Positions 34,540 to 42,140 of a stretch of 59,620 nucleotides of DNA are shown here, one piece after another. The notes under the pieces are model-generated. The model was not told the DNA's origin. It was given only the letters and a program-made list of their open reading frames with translations, and made no database searches. The position numbers and the translations under genes are program-made. Within the stretch, counting starts at the first letter, position 1, and each line of letters opens with the position of its first letter. The stretch is from Anaerolineales bacterium UBA2317 (GTDB taxonomy: Bacteria; Chloroflexota; Anaerolineae; Anaerolineales; Villigracilaceae), in the NCBI GenBank assembly GCA_002345215.1, contig DDVH01000024.1:1-59620 (forward strand). The letters run 5' to 3'.

Positions 34540-34562
34540 GCCCCAGAGCAATCTGCTGGGGC
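34540..34562 (+). promoter_or_regulatory. leader hairpin of the L21-L27 operon
   Basis: GCCCCAG/CTGGGGC stem at the very 5' end of the mRNA, within an untranslated leader of about 125 nt that also has the GCGACGAGTG...CTCCGC region. It may be an autoregulatory L21 leader; not identifiable with certainty. Confidence 0.5.
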
Positions 34563-34659
34563 AGTTGTATGTAAATTAACCAGCTTCCCCACAAACAGGC
34601 GACGAGTGTAAGGACTCCGCAGGTTGAGCGGCGAAGTGAATGACTGGAGAATAAATAAA

Positions 34660-35139
34660 ATGAGATTTGCAATCGTCGAAAGCGGCGGCAAGCAATACCG
34701 CGCCGTTGAAGGCACTACAGTAGATGTAGATCGCCTTGCCCATGAAGTGGGTAAAACATTTGATTTTGAACGTGTCTTGTTAATGGCAGATGGGGATGCT
34801 GTTAATGTAGGTACACCAACCGTTGGTGGAATTAAAGTCTCTGCTACGGTTTTGGAACATATAAAAGGTCCCAAGTTAGTTACTTTCAAATATCGCCCCA
34901 AGAAACGCATTCGCGTTAAGACTGGTCATCGCGCTCAATATACTCGTTTGATGATTGAGTTCATTGGCAAGCCGGGTGAAGAACGTAAAGTTGAAAAGAA
35001 AGCAACACCGAAGGCTGAAGTGAAAGAAGAAGCCAAAGTGGAGAAACAAGCCAAACCGAAGAAAGAAGCGGTGAAGGCTGAGAAGAAATCATCCACTGCA
35101 AAAAAATCAACTTCCACGAAGAAGACTGAAAAGAAGTAG
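34660..35139 (+). CDS. rplU: 50S ribosomal protein L21 with long basic tail
   Basis: 159 residues. The canonical L21 part (1-103) starts MRFAIVESGGKQYRAVEG and includes YRPKKRIRVKTGHRAQYTR, the rRNA-binding loop. A 55-residue extension of Lys/Ala/Glu repeats follows (about 105-159), low in complexity and probably disordered, which could contact RNA. The ATG at 34660 with GGAG is used; an upstream frame would add 12 residues without support. First gene of rplU-rpmA-rpmE. Confidence 0.95.
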   Translation: MRFAIVESGGKQYRAVEGTTVDVDRLAHEVGKTFDFERVLLMADGDAVNVGTPTVGGIKVSATVLEHIKGPKLVTFKYRPKKRIRVKTGHRAQYTRLMIEFIGKPGEERKVEKKATPKAEVKEEAKVEKQAKPKKEAVKAEKKSSTAKKSTSTKKTEKK

Positions 35140-35147
35140 AGGTAGAA

Positions 35148-35411
35148 ATGGCACATAAAGTAGGCGGCGGTTCGAGCCGCAATGGACGAGATAGTAATTC
35201 ACAACGCTTGGGCGTTAAACGTTATGCTGGGCAATTTGTTTTGTCGGGCAATGTGTTGGTGCGCCAACGCGGTACAAAAATTAAGCCTGGTCAAAATGTA
35301 ATGGTCGGCAAAGATGATACATTGTTTGCGACTGCCGATGGCGTGGTGATGTTTGATGTGTATCATGGCAAAAAGCGCGTGAACATTATCCCTGCGCAGG
35401 TGGTGGAATAA
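35148..35411 (+). CDS. rpmA: 50S ribosomal protein L27
   Basis: 87 residues. MAHKVGGGSSRNGRDSNSQR is the conserved N-terminal tail reaching the peptidyl-transferase centre, with no Firmicutes-type cleavable extension. GRQxGTKIKPGQNV-like core present as QRGTKIKPGQNVMVG. Eight nt after rplU, and its stop overlaps the L31 ATG by one base (TAATG). Confidence 0.97.
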   Translation: MAHKVGGGSSRNGRDSNSQRLGVKRYAGQFVLSGNVLVRQRGTKIKPGQNVMVGKDDTLFATADGVVMFDVYHGKKRVNIIPAQVVE

Positions 35412-35908
35412 TGCGAGCTGATATTCATCCTACAGTGTATGAAGCCAAGGTGACTTGTGCTTCTTGTGGCAATACTTGGGTAACGACTTCTACCAAAAAA
35501 GAATTACGTGTGGATGTTTGTTCCAATTGCCATCCGTTTTATACTGGCGAATCTGCCAAACTTTTAGACGTTGAAGGTCAAGTTGACCGCTTCTATAAGA
35601 AGGTGAGTGCGGCTCAAACGTTTGCTGAACAACAAAAAGCAAAAGAAGAATCATTGGTTGTGACAAACCGCTCTGTTGATGATTTGACTTTGACTCCACG
35701 TGCTACCGATGCTTTGAAGAAAGCTGGCTTTTTGACAATTGGTCAGGTGGTTGAAAAACTTAAAGAAGGCGATGCCGCCATGACCGCCATTGCTGGTTTT
35801 GGTCAATCGGCTCTTACCAACACCAAAAAGAAATTACGTGCTTTGGGTGTTGAACTTCCAGAAGTGAAGAAAGTTGAAAAGGCTGAAAAAGCCGAAGCGA
35901 CTGAATAA
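35411..35908 (+). CDS. rpmE: 50S ribosomal protein L31 fused to an RNA polymerase alpha-CTD-like domain
   Basis: 165 residues, about twice normal L31. Residues 1-70 are zinc-type L31: MRADIHPTVYEAKVTCASCG, with Cys16, Cys19, Cys37 and Cys40, and the HPFYTG motif. Residues about 88-150 read VDDLTLTPRATDALKKAG then TIGQVVEKL, IAGFGQSALTNTKKKL and LGVELP. This follows the alpha C-terminal domain pattern (DDLxLTxR, LK, IG, GFG, K) and keeps the DNA-contact Arg position (Arg97). A charged tail ends the protein. The fusion suggests contact with DNA, polymerase or a regulator, or just a helix-hairpin-helix RNA-binding module (inference). A terminator follows. Confidence 0.9.
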   Translation: MRADIHPTVYEAKVTCASCGNTWVTTSTKKELRVDVCSNCHPFYTGESAKLLDVEGQVDRFYKKVSAAQTFAEQQKAKEESLVVTNRSVDDLTLTPRATDALKKAGFLTIGQVVEKLKEGDAAMTAIAGFGQSALTNTKKKLRALGVELPEVKKVEKAEKAEATE

Positions 35909-35924
35909 TTTTCAGGTAAACTTA

Positions 35925-35958
35925 TAGGCAGATGTGCAAACATCTGCCTATTTTTTTT
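35925..35958 (+). terminator. terminator of the ribosomal-protein operon
   Basis: TAGGCAGATG/CATCTGCCTA with a TGCAAA loop and eight T. Confidence 0.9.
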
Positions 35959-35975
35959 GAATTGGAGAATTTTTA

Positions 35976-36545
35976 ATGCGTCATACACACGGTTCAGTGG
36001 AAGTAGTTTGTGGTTCCATGTTTAGCGGCAAGACTGATGAATTAATTCGTAGATTGGTTCGTGCTACGATTGCAAAACAAAAAGTGCAAGTATTCAAACC
36101 AGCGATTGACATTCGCTATGCAGTCGAAAAAGTCGCTTCCCATGCTGGTTCGACGTATGATGCTATTCCTGTAGAAAAATCTGCTGAGATTCGTGCTAAA
36201 TTAGATAAAGATACAACCGTTGTAGGAATTGATGAAGCTCAATTTTTTGACCCTGAAATTGTTGAAGTGGTTAAAGAATTAGCAACCAAAGGCGTGCGTG
36301 TGATTGTGGCTGGCTTAGATACTGATTTTCGTGGTGAGCCATTTGGATCTATGCCGATGTTAATGTCTGAAGCAGAGGATGTGTTGAAACTCCATGCCAT
36401 TTGCATGGTATGTGGTGATGAGGCTTCTCGTACACAAAGACTTGTTAATGGAAGCCCTGCACGTTATGATGAGCCGATTGTGATTGTCGGTGCATCAGAA
36501 TTATATGAAGCACGTTGCAGAGTGCATCATGAGGTTCCACGTTAA
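35976..36545 (+). CDS. tdk: thymidine kinase
   Basis: Type II TK (TK1-like) that salvages thymidine to dTMP. 189 residues. P-loop GSMFSGKTDELIRR, Walker-B-like GIDEAQFF, the lasso region with zinc cysteines in ICMVCGDEASRTQR and the later CRVHH, and the nucleotide loop IVIVGASELYEARC. Start at the ATG with GGAG. Followed 5 nt later by hpt, forming a nucleotide-salvage pair. Confidence 0.95.
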   Translation: MRHTHGSVEVVCGSMFSGKTDELIRRLVRATIAKQKVQVFKPAIDIRYAVEKVASHAGSTYDAIPVEKSAEIRAKLDKDTTVVGIDEAQFFDPEIVEVVKELATKGVRVIVAGLDTDFRGEPFGSMPMLMSEAEDVLKLHAICMVCGDEASRTQRLVNGSPARYDEPIVIVGASELYEARCRVHHEVPR

Positions 36546-36550
36546 ACAAA

Positions 36551-37108
36551 ATGCAAAACTATAAAGATGTCCTTTCCGAAATACTCATAGACGAAAAAAG
36601 TCTGCAAAACCGAGTCAAAGAACTCGGCGAGCAAATTAGTGCCGACTACAAAAATCAAGACTTGCTTTTGATTTGTATCTTGCGCGGTGGCGTACCATTT
36701 CTTGTAGATTTGAGCAGGCATATCACCATTCCGCACATGATGGATTTCATGGCGGTTTCATCGTATGGAATTGGCAAACGCGAATCAAGTGGCTCGGCGC
36801 GCGTCACATTAGATTTGCAAATGGATATATTAGATAAAAATGTAATTCTCGTTGAAGATATTGTAGATAGTGGTCACACCATTTCATCCGTTTTGCAATT
36901 GCTTGAAACGCGTCAGCCAAAAACGCTAAAGGTTTGTGCGTTGTTAGATAAACCCGAACGCCGTGAAGCCGAAGTGCCGATTCATTATCTTGGCTTCTCC
37001 ATTCCAAATAAATTTGTGTTTGGCTATGGGCTCGACCTTGATGAGTATTATCGCAATCTTCCTTTTGTTGGCGTAGTGGATTTAGACAAATATAAATCTT
37101 CTGATTAA
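36551..37108 (+). CDS. hpt: hypoxanthine phosphoribosyltransferase
   Basis: 185 residues. Salvages hypoxanthine or guanine with PRPP. PRPP-binding motif VILVEDIVDSGHTISSVLQL (invariant ED...DSG) is present, with ILRGGVPFLVDL as the pyrophosphate loop, and the purine-binding end FVFGYGLDLDEYYRNLP. Downstream of tdk and 14 nt before the CCA enzyme, probably one transcript. Confidence 0.95.
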   Translation: MQNYKDVLSEILIDEKSLQNRVKELGEQISADYKNQDLLLICILRGGVPFLVDLSRHITIPHMMDFMAVSSYGIGKRESSGSARVTLDLQMDILDKNVILVEDIVDSGHTISSVLQLLETRQPKTLKVCALLDKPERREAEVPIHYLGFSIPNKFVFGYGLDLDEYYRNLPFVGVVDLDKYKSSD

Positions 37109-37122
37109 ATAAAAGCGGGACG

Positions 37123-38799
37123 ATGAACGAAGAAAATAAAAATCCGTATGCTGGACGTTGGGTTGCAAAACTAAAAGGACGAATTGTCGCGCAAGGTGGC
37201 ACGCCTCAACAAGCACTGCTCGCCTCGCAAGCCACACGTCACAAAGAAAAACCAGAAATCATTTTCATGCCGATTCATTTTTCACTTCCGCCTTTGATTC
37301 AAAAGATAAAAGATGTTTTGCCTGCTGGGCAAGAGATGTATCTCGTCGGTGGTGCCGTGCGGGATTTATTTCTCTCGCGCCTCTCTTCTGATTTTGATTT
37401 TGCTTTGCCCGCGGGAGGCATTGCCTTAGCCCGAAAAATCGCCAACACCTTGAAAGCGGATTTTGTCCCATTAGATGATGAACGCGATACAGGGCGGGTA
37501 ATCGTTCATGAAAATGAAACAAGAATCTTTTTAGATTTTGCAACGTATCGCGGAAAAGACCCTTCGACAAGCTCAGGGCAGAGTTTGGAAGAAGATTTGC
37601 GCGCCCGCGATTTCACAATCAACGCCATTGCTTACAATTTACAAGACGATACATTGATTGACCCAACTGAAGGTGTGAAAGATATTGAGTCAAAAATCAT
37701 TCGTGCTTGCTCACCGACTTCTTTCATAGATGACCCAGTCCGTGTTTTGCGTGGAGTAAGACTCGCCGCCGCGTTTGATTTCACGATAGAAAAAGCCACA
37801 CGCGAAAGCATGAAACAAGCATCCCCGTTATTGCGAAGCGTATCCATTGAGCGAATCCGTGATGAGATTTTCAAAATCCTAAATTCAAAACGTGTTAGCG
37901 ATTCAATCAAAGCCTTAGACATGCTCAACGTGTTTGAACACCTCATGCCTGAATTGCTGAAAATGAAAGGCGTGGAACAATCTTTGCCGCATGTGTTTGA
38001 AGTTTGGATGCATACATTATCTGTTTTAGATTATCTTGAAAGAATTTTATTTAACTTATTTGAAGAGACACCAAAAAATGAATTTGCCGAAGCCTTGCAA
38101 TCTCAACTCGGAAAATTCCGTGAACAAATTCATAAGCATTTTTCTGACTCGTTAAATATAGATAGAACGCATCGCGCTTTACTTTTCTTCGCGGCGTTAT
38201 ATCATGATGTTTGCAAACCTGATACAAAAACCACAGACGAAAATGGACGTATTCGATTTTTTAATCATGATGTGAAAGGTGCAGAAGTCGTTGCCGAACG
38301 TGCACGTTCTTTTAATTTGAGCAATGACGAAGTTGAAAGATTAAGTGTGATTATCCAAAATCACATGCGCATTCATTCTTTCACAAGCAAATTAGAAAAT
38401 GAAAACGAATACCCAACTCGCAGAGCCATTTATCGCTTCTTTCGTGATGCAGGCAAAGCAGGCATTGACTTGATTTTGCTTGCCCTTGCTGATATGCGTG
38501 GCACACGCGATAAAGAAATGACTCTCGAAGTTTGGAATATCTATTTGGAAATATCCAAAATTTTGCTAGAAAATTATTTTGAAAAGCCACAAGAGACGGT
38601 TTCGCCACCGCGTTTGATTGACGGCAATGAATTGATGAAAGAATTAAATATCAAACCGAGCCGTGTGATTGGTGAATTGCTTGAAGCGATTCGAGAGAAT
38701 CAAGCTGAGGGAAATATCCACACACGAGAAGAAGCAATTAATTTTGCAAAAGAAGAATTATCAAGAAAGGAAAACGAACATGGAAAAGATTCAAGTTAA
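37123..38799 (+). CDS. cca: CCA-adding tRNA nucleotidyltransferase with N-terminal DUF5678-like domain
   Basis: 558 residues. Residues 1-50 (NPYAGRWVAKLKGRIVAQGG, ending PEIIFMP) match the small DUF5678 domain, here fused upstream of the enzyme. The nucleotidyltransferase head follows: LVGGAVRDLFLSR and SDFDFAL (metal Asp pair), LEEDLRARDFTINAIAYN, DDPVRVLRGVRLAAAF. The C-terminal half holds an HD domain (HDVCKPDT; HNHMRIHS-type region), so it may be a CCA enzyme with phosphohydrolase activity or a poly(A) polymerase relative. Residues 146-153 are an inserted repeat peptide. Overlaps the next gene by 20 nt. Confidence 0.9.
   Translation: MNEENKNPYAGRWVAKLKGRIVAQGGTPQQALLASQATRHKEKPEIIFMPIHFSLPPLIQKIKDVLPAGQEMYLVGGAVRDLFLSRLSSDFDFALPAGGIALARKIANTLKADFVPLDDERDTGRVIVHENETRIFLDFATYRGKDPSTSSGQSLEEDLRARDFTINAIAYNLQDDTLIDPTEGVKDIESKIIRACSPTSFIDDPVRVLRGVRLAAAFDFTIEKATRESMKQASPLLRSVSIERIRDEIFKILNSKRVSDSIKALDMLNVFEHLMPELLKMKGVEQSLPHVFEVWMHTLSVLDYLERILFNLFEETPKNEFAEALQSQLGKFREQIHKHFSDSLNIDRTHRALLFFAALYHDVCKPDTKTTDENGRIRFFNHDVKGAEVVAERARSFNLSNDEVERLSVIIQNHMRIHSFTSKLENENEYPTRRAIYRFFRDAGKAGIDLILLALADMRGTRDKEMTLEVWNIYLEISKILLENYFEKPQETVSPPRLIDGNELMKELNIKPSRVIGELLEAIRENQAEGNIHTREEAINFAKEELSRKENEHGKDSS
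37558..37581 (+). repeat. short dispersed repeat inserted in frame in cca
   Basis: CCTTCGACAAGCTCAGGGCAG encoded as DPSTSSGQ, placed in the variable loop between ATYRGK and SLEEDLRARDFT. This 21-bp word (arm core CTTCGACAAGCTCAGGG) is a well-known dispersed repeat in Anaerolineae-like and other genomes (recollection). Only one copy occurs in this window. Confidence 0.7.
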
Positions 38800-39544
38800 C
38801 AACATCACTTTGGCTTTTGAAAGGCGTGGCAAAGGCACACCCTTAGTTTTGTTACATGGCTATCCACTTGACCATCATGTTTGGGATTTTGTTGCCCCGT
38901 TTCTTGAAAATGGTTTTGATTTAATCATGCCAGATTTGCGCGGCTTTGGAGAATCTACAATTAGTGACGCAAATTACACCATAGATACTTTCGCCTCAGA
39001 TATTGCAGGTTTGCTTGACCATCTTGGAATCAAGAAAACTGCTATTGCTGGTCACTCAATGGGTGGGTATATCGCGTTGGCTTTTACAAAATGGCATTTT
39101 GATAGAGTTAGTGGATTGGGTTTAGTTTCAACTCAAACATTAGCAGACCCACCTGATAGAAAAGAAGGTAGATACAAATCTGCGGCGGATGTGGGCGAGA
39201 ATGGAATCGGCGGCGTAGTGGATACAATGGCTCCAAAATTTACACCAGATGAAAACTTACAACTTTCTTCGCGTGAAATTATGGAAAGGCAAAAGCCTGG
39301 CGCGTTTATTGGTGCGTTGAAAGCCATGGCAGAGAGAATGGATACAACATCTTTAATTTCATCGATTAATTTTCCATTGGTTGTTATTCATGGAGATAAA
39401 GATAATTTAATTTCAATAGACCGCGCTAGGGAAGTCAAGTCACTTGTTCCAAACGCACATTTGATTGAATTACAGAATGTCGGTCACTTGCCGATGATGG
39501 AAGCGGTCCAAGAAACGGCTGAGGCGTTGAAACTGTTGAAATAA
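38780..39544 (+). CDS. alpha/beta hydrolase
   Basis: 254 residues. Oxyanion HGYPLDHHVWD, nucleophile elbow AGHSMGGYIALAF (Ser), acid Asp in VVIHGDKDNLIS and His in NVGHLPMMEA complete the triad; a cap-like insert lies at about 130-185. Resembles 3-oxoadipate enol-lactonase/haloperoxidase-type hydrolases; substrate unknown. The ATG at 38780 (AAAGGAAAACGAAC lead) overlaps cca by 20 nt. A terminator follows directly. Confidence 0.9.
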   Translation: MEKIQVNNITLAFERRGKGTPLVLLHGYPLDHHVWDFVAPFLENGFDLIMPDLRGFGESTISDANYTIDTFASDIAGLLDHLGIKKTAIAGHSMGGYIALAFTKWHFDRVSGLGLVSTQTLADPPDRKEGRYKSAADVGENGIGGVVDTMAPKFTPDENLQLSSREIMERQKPGAFIGALKAMAERMDTTSLISSINFPLVVIHGDKDNLISIDRAREVKSLVPNAHLIELQNVGHLPMMEAVQETAEALKLLK

Positions 39545-39583
39545 AAAACAAATCCTTCATCACAGATGAAGGATTTGTTTTTA
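39545..39583 (+). terminator. terminator after the alpha/beta hydrolase
   Basis: AAACAAATCCTTCATC/GATGAAGGATTTGTTT stem, ACA loop and T-run. Bidirectional, also ending the response-regulator gene. Confidence 0.85.
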
Positions 39584-39598
39584 TAAATCAGGTATCCC

Positions 39599-40039
39599 TT
39601 AAGAAACCAGAGGCGCAGTATTGTTCAATCTAATTTTTTTTTCCGCTGGAGCATCATCAATAGGTAAGTGCAACGCACCAGTGCGCCTCATCATCTTGCG
39701 GATGTGAGCAACCAGCACGCCACTTGGCACAGGCTTTACAAGAAAATCATCGGCACCGGCATCTAAAATGCTGGCAACCAAACGTGGGTCATTAATAGCA
39801 GAGAGAATCAAAATCGGCGCATTGCTAAATGTGCGTACTGCTTTGCAAACTTGCCAACCGTCCATGTCTGGCATCATCAAATCTAAAATGATGACATGCG
39901 GTGTTTTTGTTTTGACAAGATTAACGCCATCGGCGCCATTATTTGTGGTGGTGACATCGAAGCCATGAGTCTTAAGCAACATACTCATTAAGTCTGTGAT
40001 GGCAACGTCGTCGTCAATAACTAATACTTTTGTGTTCAT
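39599..40039 (-). CDS. single-domain response regulator
   Basis: 146 residues, a REC domain only. Acidic pocket VLVIDDDVA (Asp9-11), phospho-acceptor Asp53 in VIILDLMMPDMDGW, Ser80 (ILILSAI) and Lys102 (FLVKPV). There is no output domain: the last 30 residues are a short charged tail. It probably relays phosphate or binds a partner as CheY/DivK-like proteins do. No kinase is adjacent. Alone between two convergent or tandem genes. Confidence 0.9.
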   Translation of the reverse strand: MNTKVLVIDDDVAITDLMSMLLKTHGFDVTTTNNGADGVNLVKTKTPHVIILDLMMPDMDGWQVCKAVRTFSNAPILILSAINDPRLVASILDAGADDFLVKPVPSGVLVAHIRKMMRRTGALHLPIDDAPAEKKIRLNNTAPLVS

Positions 40040-40142
40040 AAATGTTTATTTTTCCTACGCCGCTATTATCCCTCATTTGTCTCATTTCTCACTTTGCAAA
40101 ATGCTAACAGAAACCAAAAACTTACCTTCTTGAAAGGTGGCT

Positions 40143-41345
40143 TTAAACAAACTGCAAGAAAACCTGATTTGCCAAAAGCCTACCTTGCTTTGTAAGCCGA
40201 TACGATCCGGCATTTCTTTCAAGTAAATTTTTCTTGATTAATTCATCAATTTCTTTTTGATAGACATCCAAAAGCCCGCTTCCGAATCTTAAGTGGAAAT
40301 CTGATTCTGCAACTCCAACTTCTACTAGCCTCAAGTTGTTCAGCATGTAATCAGACATATTTTCCTGCACATTTTGTTTTTTATGATTCACGGTTGCGGA
40401 TGAAAGCGGATATTCGAGATTTGGGAATTGGGAATCGGATAATCTTTCAATATAAGTTTTGATTCGTAATACATTGGAATATCTGATTCCATTGATATAT
40501 CCATGTGCACCTGCACCGAGACCTAAATAGGGAAGTGACTTCCAATATTGAAGGTTATGCTGACAATAATATTCTTTCTTCTTTCCTCTTTCTTCTTTTA
40601 ATGCCCAATTAGAAATCTCATACTGCGTATAGCCAGTTTCGGCTAAATATTCACAAGTCCATTCATACATATCTGCGGCGAGGTCTGGGTTTGGGAGCGG
40701 AAGTAATCCTTTTTCCGCCCATTTGCCAAACGGAGTGCCATGTTCGAGAGTGAGTGCATAAGCAGAAATGTGTTCAGGACTTAAATCTAAAATTCTTTTT
40801 ACGGTCGTTTGCCAGGTGGATAAGGTTTGTTCGGGTAAGCCGTAGATTAAATCAAGATTCAAATTGTCAAAGCCTGCTTTTCGGGCAGAAGAAACTGCTT
40901 CGATAACATCAAAAAAATTATGCTCGCGTTCTAGCATTTTTAATTCTTCTGTATTTGCAGATTGGACTCCGAAACTGATTCTGTTTATGCCTGCTTTGCG
41001 GATTGAGTCTAGTTTTTGTGGGGAAACAGTTCCAGGATTGGCTTCGATGGTGATTTCTGCGTTAGGAGAAATGTTGAAGGATGAAAATAAAGCCGAAAGA
41101 ATAGAATCAAATTGACCCGAAGAAAGAAGCGAGGGGGTTCCACCGCCGAAGAAGATGGTTTTAATAGTCGAACTAGTCTGATTAGTCTTATTGGTCTGTT
41201 TGCCGACAAATTGGATTTCTTTTATTAAGGCATTTACATATGCAGGGATTGAGTCTTCTTGGTTGGCGTAGGTGTTGAAGTCACAATAGGCGCACCGATG
41301 TTTGCAAAATGGGATGTGAAGATAGATTGAGGTTTCAGGTGTCAT
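40143..41345 (-). CDS. hemW: radical SAM protein, HemW-like heme chaperone
   Basis: 400 residues. Radical-SAM cluster motif CKHRCAYCDF (CxxxCxxC) directly after SIYLHIPF, GGGTPSLL, and the HemN-type NRISFGVQS with DLIYGLPEQT. It lacks the N-terminal extension of coproporphyrinogen III dehydrogenase HemN, fitting HemW, which inserts heme into respiratory proteins. The C-terminal HTH-like wing is present (LNNLRLVEVGV). The ATG at 41345 gives the usual start; a GTG seven codons upstream is possible and neither has a clear ribosome site. Confidence 0.88.
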   Translation of the reverse strand: MTPETSIYLHIPFCKHRCAYCDFNTYANQEDSIPAYVNALIKEIQFVGKQTNKTNQTSSTIKTIFFGGGTPSLLSSGQFDSILSALFSSFNISPNAEITIEANPGTVSPQKLDSIRKAGINRISFGVQSANTEELKMLEREHNFFDVIEAVSSARKAGFDNLNLDLIYGLPEQTLSTWQTTVKRILDLSPEHISAYALTLEHGTPFGKWAEKGLLPLPNPDLAADMYEWTCEYLAETGYTQYEISNWALKEERGKKKEYYCQHNLQYWKSLPYLGLGAGAHGYINGIRYSNVLRIKTYIERLSDSQFPNLEYPLSSATVNHKKQNVQENMSDYMLNNLRLVEVGVAESDFHLRFGSGLLDVYQKEIDELIKKNLLERNAGSYRLTKQGRLLANQVFLQFV

Positions 41346-41497
41346 GTGTTGGGTGAATTTAACCACAGTTTTTGGCTATATTTGAATCATCAGGAAAAGA
41401 TTTGTTTGTATGATGTTTATGACCTGCACGAACCCTGCAATGATGATTTTGATTTGTGGAAGCCTTTGTAATAAAAAATATTCACTGGCTTAAAAGA

Positions 41498-41640
41498 TTG
41501 ACACTACAAAATAAGCGAGTATAACTGATAACAGAGTCTGCTTGGAAATGGTTTCAAGCGTTACGCAGGGATACATCCTGCGGATCGTTTGGAAGTTTGT
41601 TTCTGGGCGGGTTCTTTACTTTTTAACCCTCGGAGGTGTG
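41498..41640 (+). promoter_or_regulatory. speD promoter and structured leader
   Basis: TTGACA, 16-nt spacer, TATAAC (41520-41525), then a leader of about 110 nt with three hairpins: GCTTGGAAA/TTTCAAGC, GCAGG/CCTGC and GGGTT/AACCC. The last touches the CGGAGGTGT ribosome site, so folding could control speD translation. No known SAM or polyamine riboswitch core was recognised. The rest of 41367-41497 shows nothing clear. Confidence 0.55.
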
Positions 41641-41641
41641 A

Positions 41642-42025
41642 GTGAACGCAAATTTAAAATTAGGTGAACATTATATTTTTGACTTGTCAGATTGCAACCG
41701 TGAAATTTTGATGGATAGCGAACGCGCTTATTCATTGTTTGCACAAGCCGTGCGCGACAGCGGCTTGACGGTTGTGGATGAAGGTTTTTTCAAGTTTAGC
41801 CCGCATGGCTTTACTTGCTTTTTATTGTTAGCAGAATCACATGCTAGTTTGCATGCTTGGCCCGAATACAATTATTGCGCCATTGATTTATTCACTTGTG
41901 CTTTAGGCAAAGATTTTATGCCCGTGTTGATGCGAATCAAAGAAGCGTTTGGGGCTGATGATTTCGCTGTCCGCAAGTTAGACCGCGAAGCATCTATTGA
42001 AACAAAGTTACCGATTGCGATGTAA
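41642..42025 (+). CDS. speD: S-adenosylmethionine decarboxylase proenzyme
   Basis: 127 residues, prokaryotic class 1B. Self-cleavage site ESHASLHAWPEYNYCAIDLF: the Ser at ESH becomes the pyruvoyl group, with the catalytic Cys in the FTCA segment. Makes decarboxylated SAM for spermidine synthesis. GTG start with strong GGAGGT. Followed by speE after a palindrome. Confidence 0.95.
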   Translation: MNANLKLGEHYIFDLSDCNREILMDSERAYSLFAQAVRDSGLTVVDEGFFKFSPHGFTCFLLLAESHASLHAWPEYNYCAIDLFTCALGKDFMPVLMRIKEAFGADDFAVRKLDREASIETKLPIAM

Positions 42026-42048
42026 TAACTTAATATAAAGAAATTCTA

Positions 42049-42115
42049 GCCACGAATTTCACTGATTTACACGAATTATTTTATAATGCTTGTGTAGTTA
42101 GTGATTTTCGTGGTT
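42049..42115. repeat. GCCACGAATTTCACTGATT palindromic repeat
   Basis: Arms GCCACGAA.TTTCACT and AGTGATTTTCGTGGT around a GATTTACACGAAT/ATTATTT region. A separate family from the GCCACAGAG repeats, located between speD and speE. Confidence 0.7.
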
Positions 42116-42140
42116 ACTTATTTTAAGGACATAAAAATTT

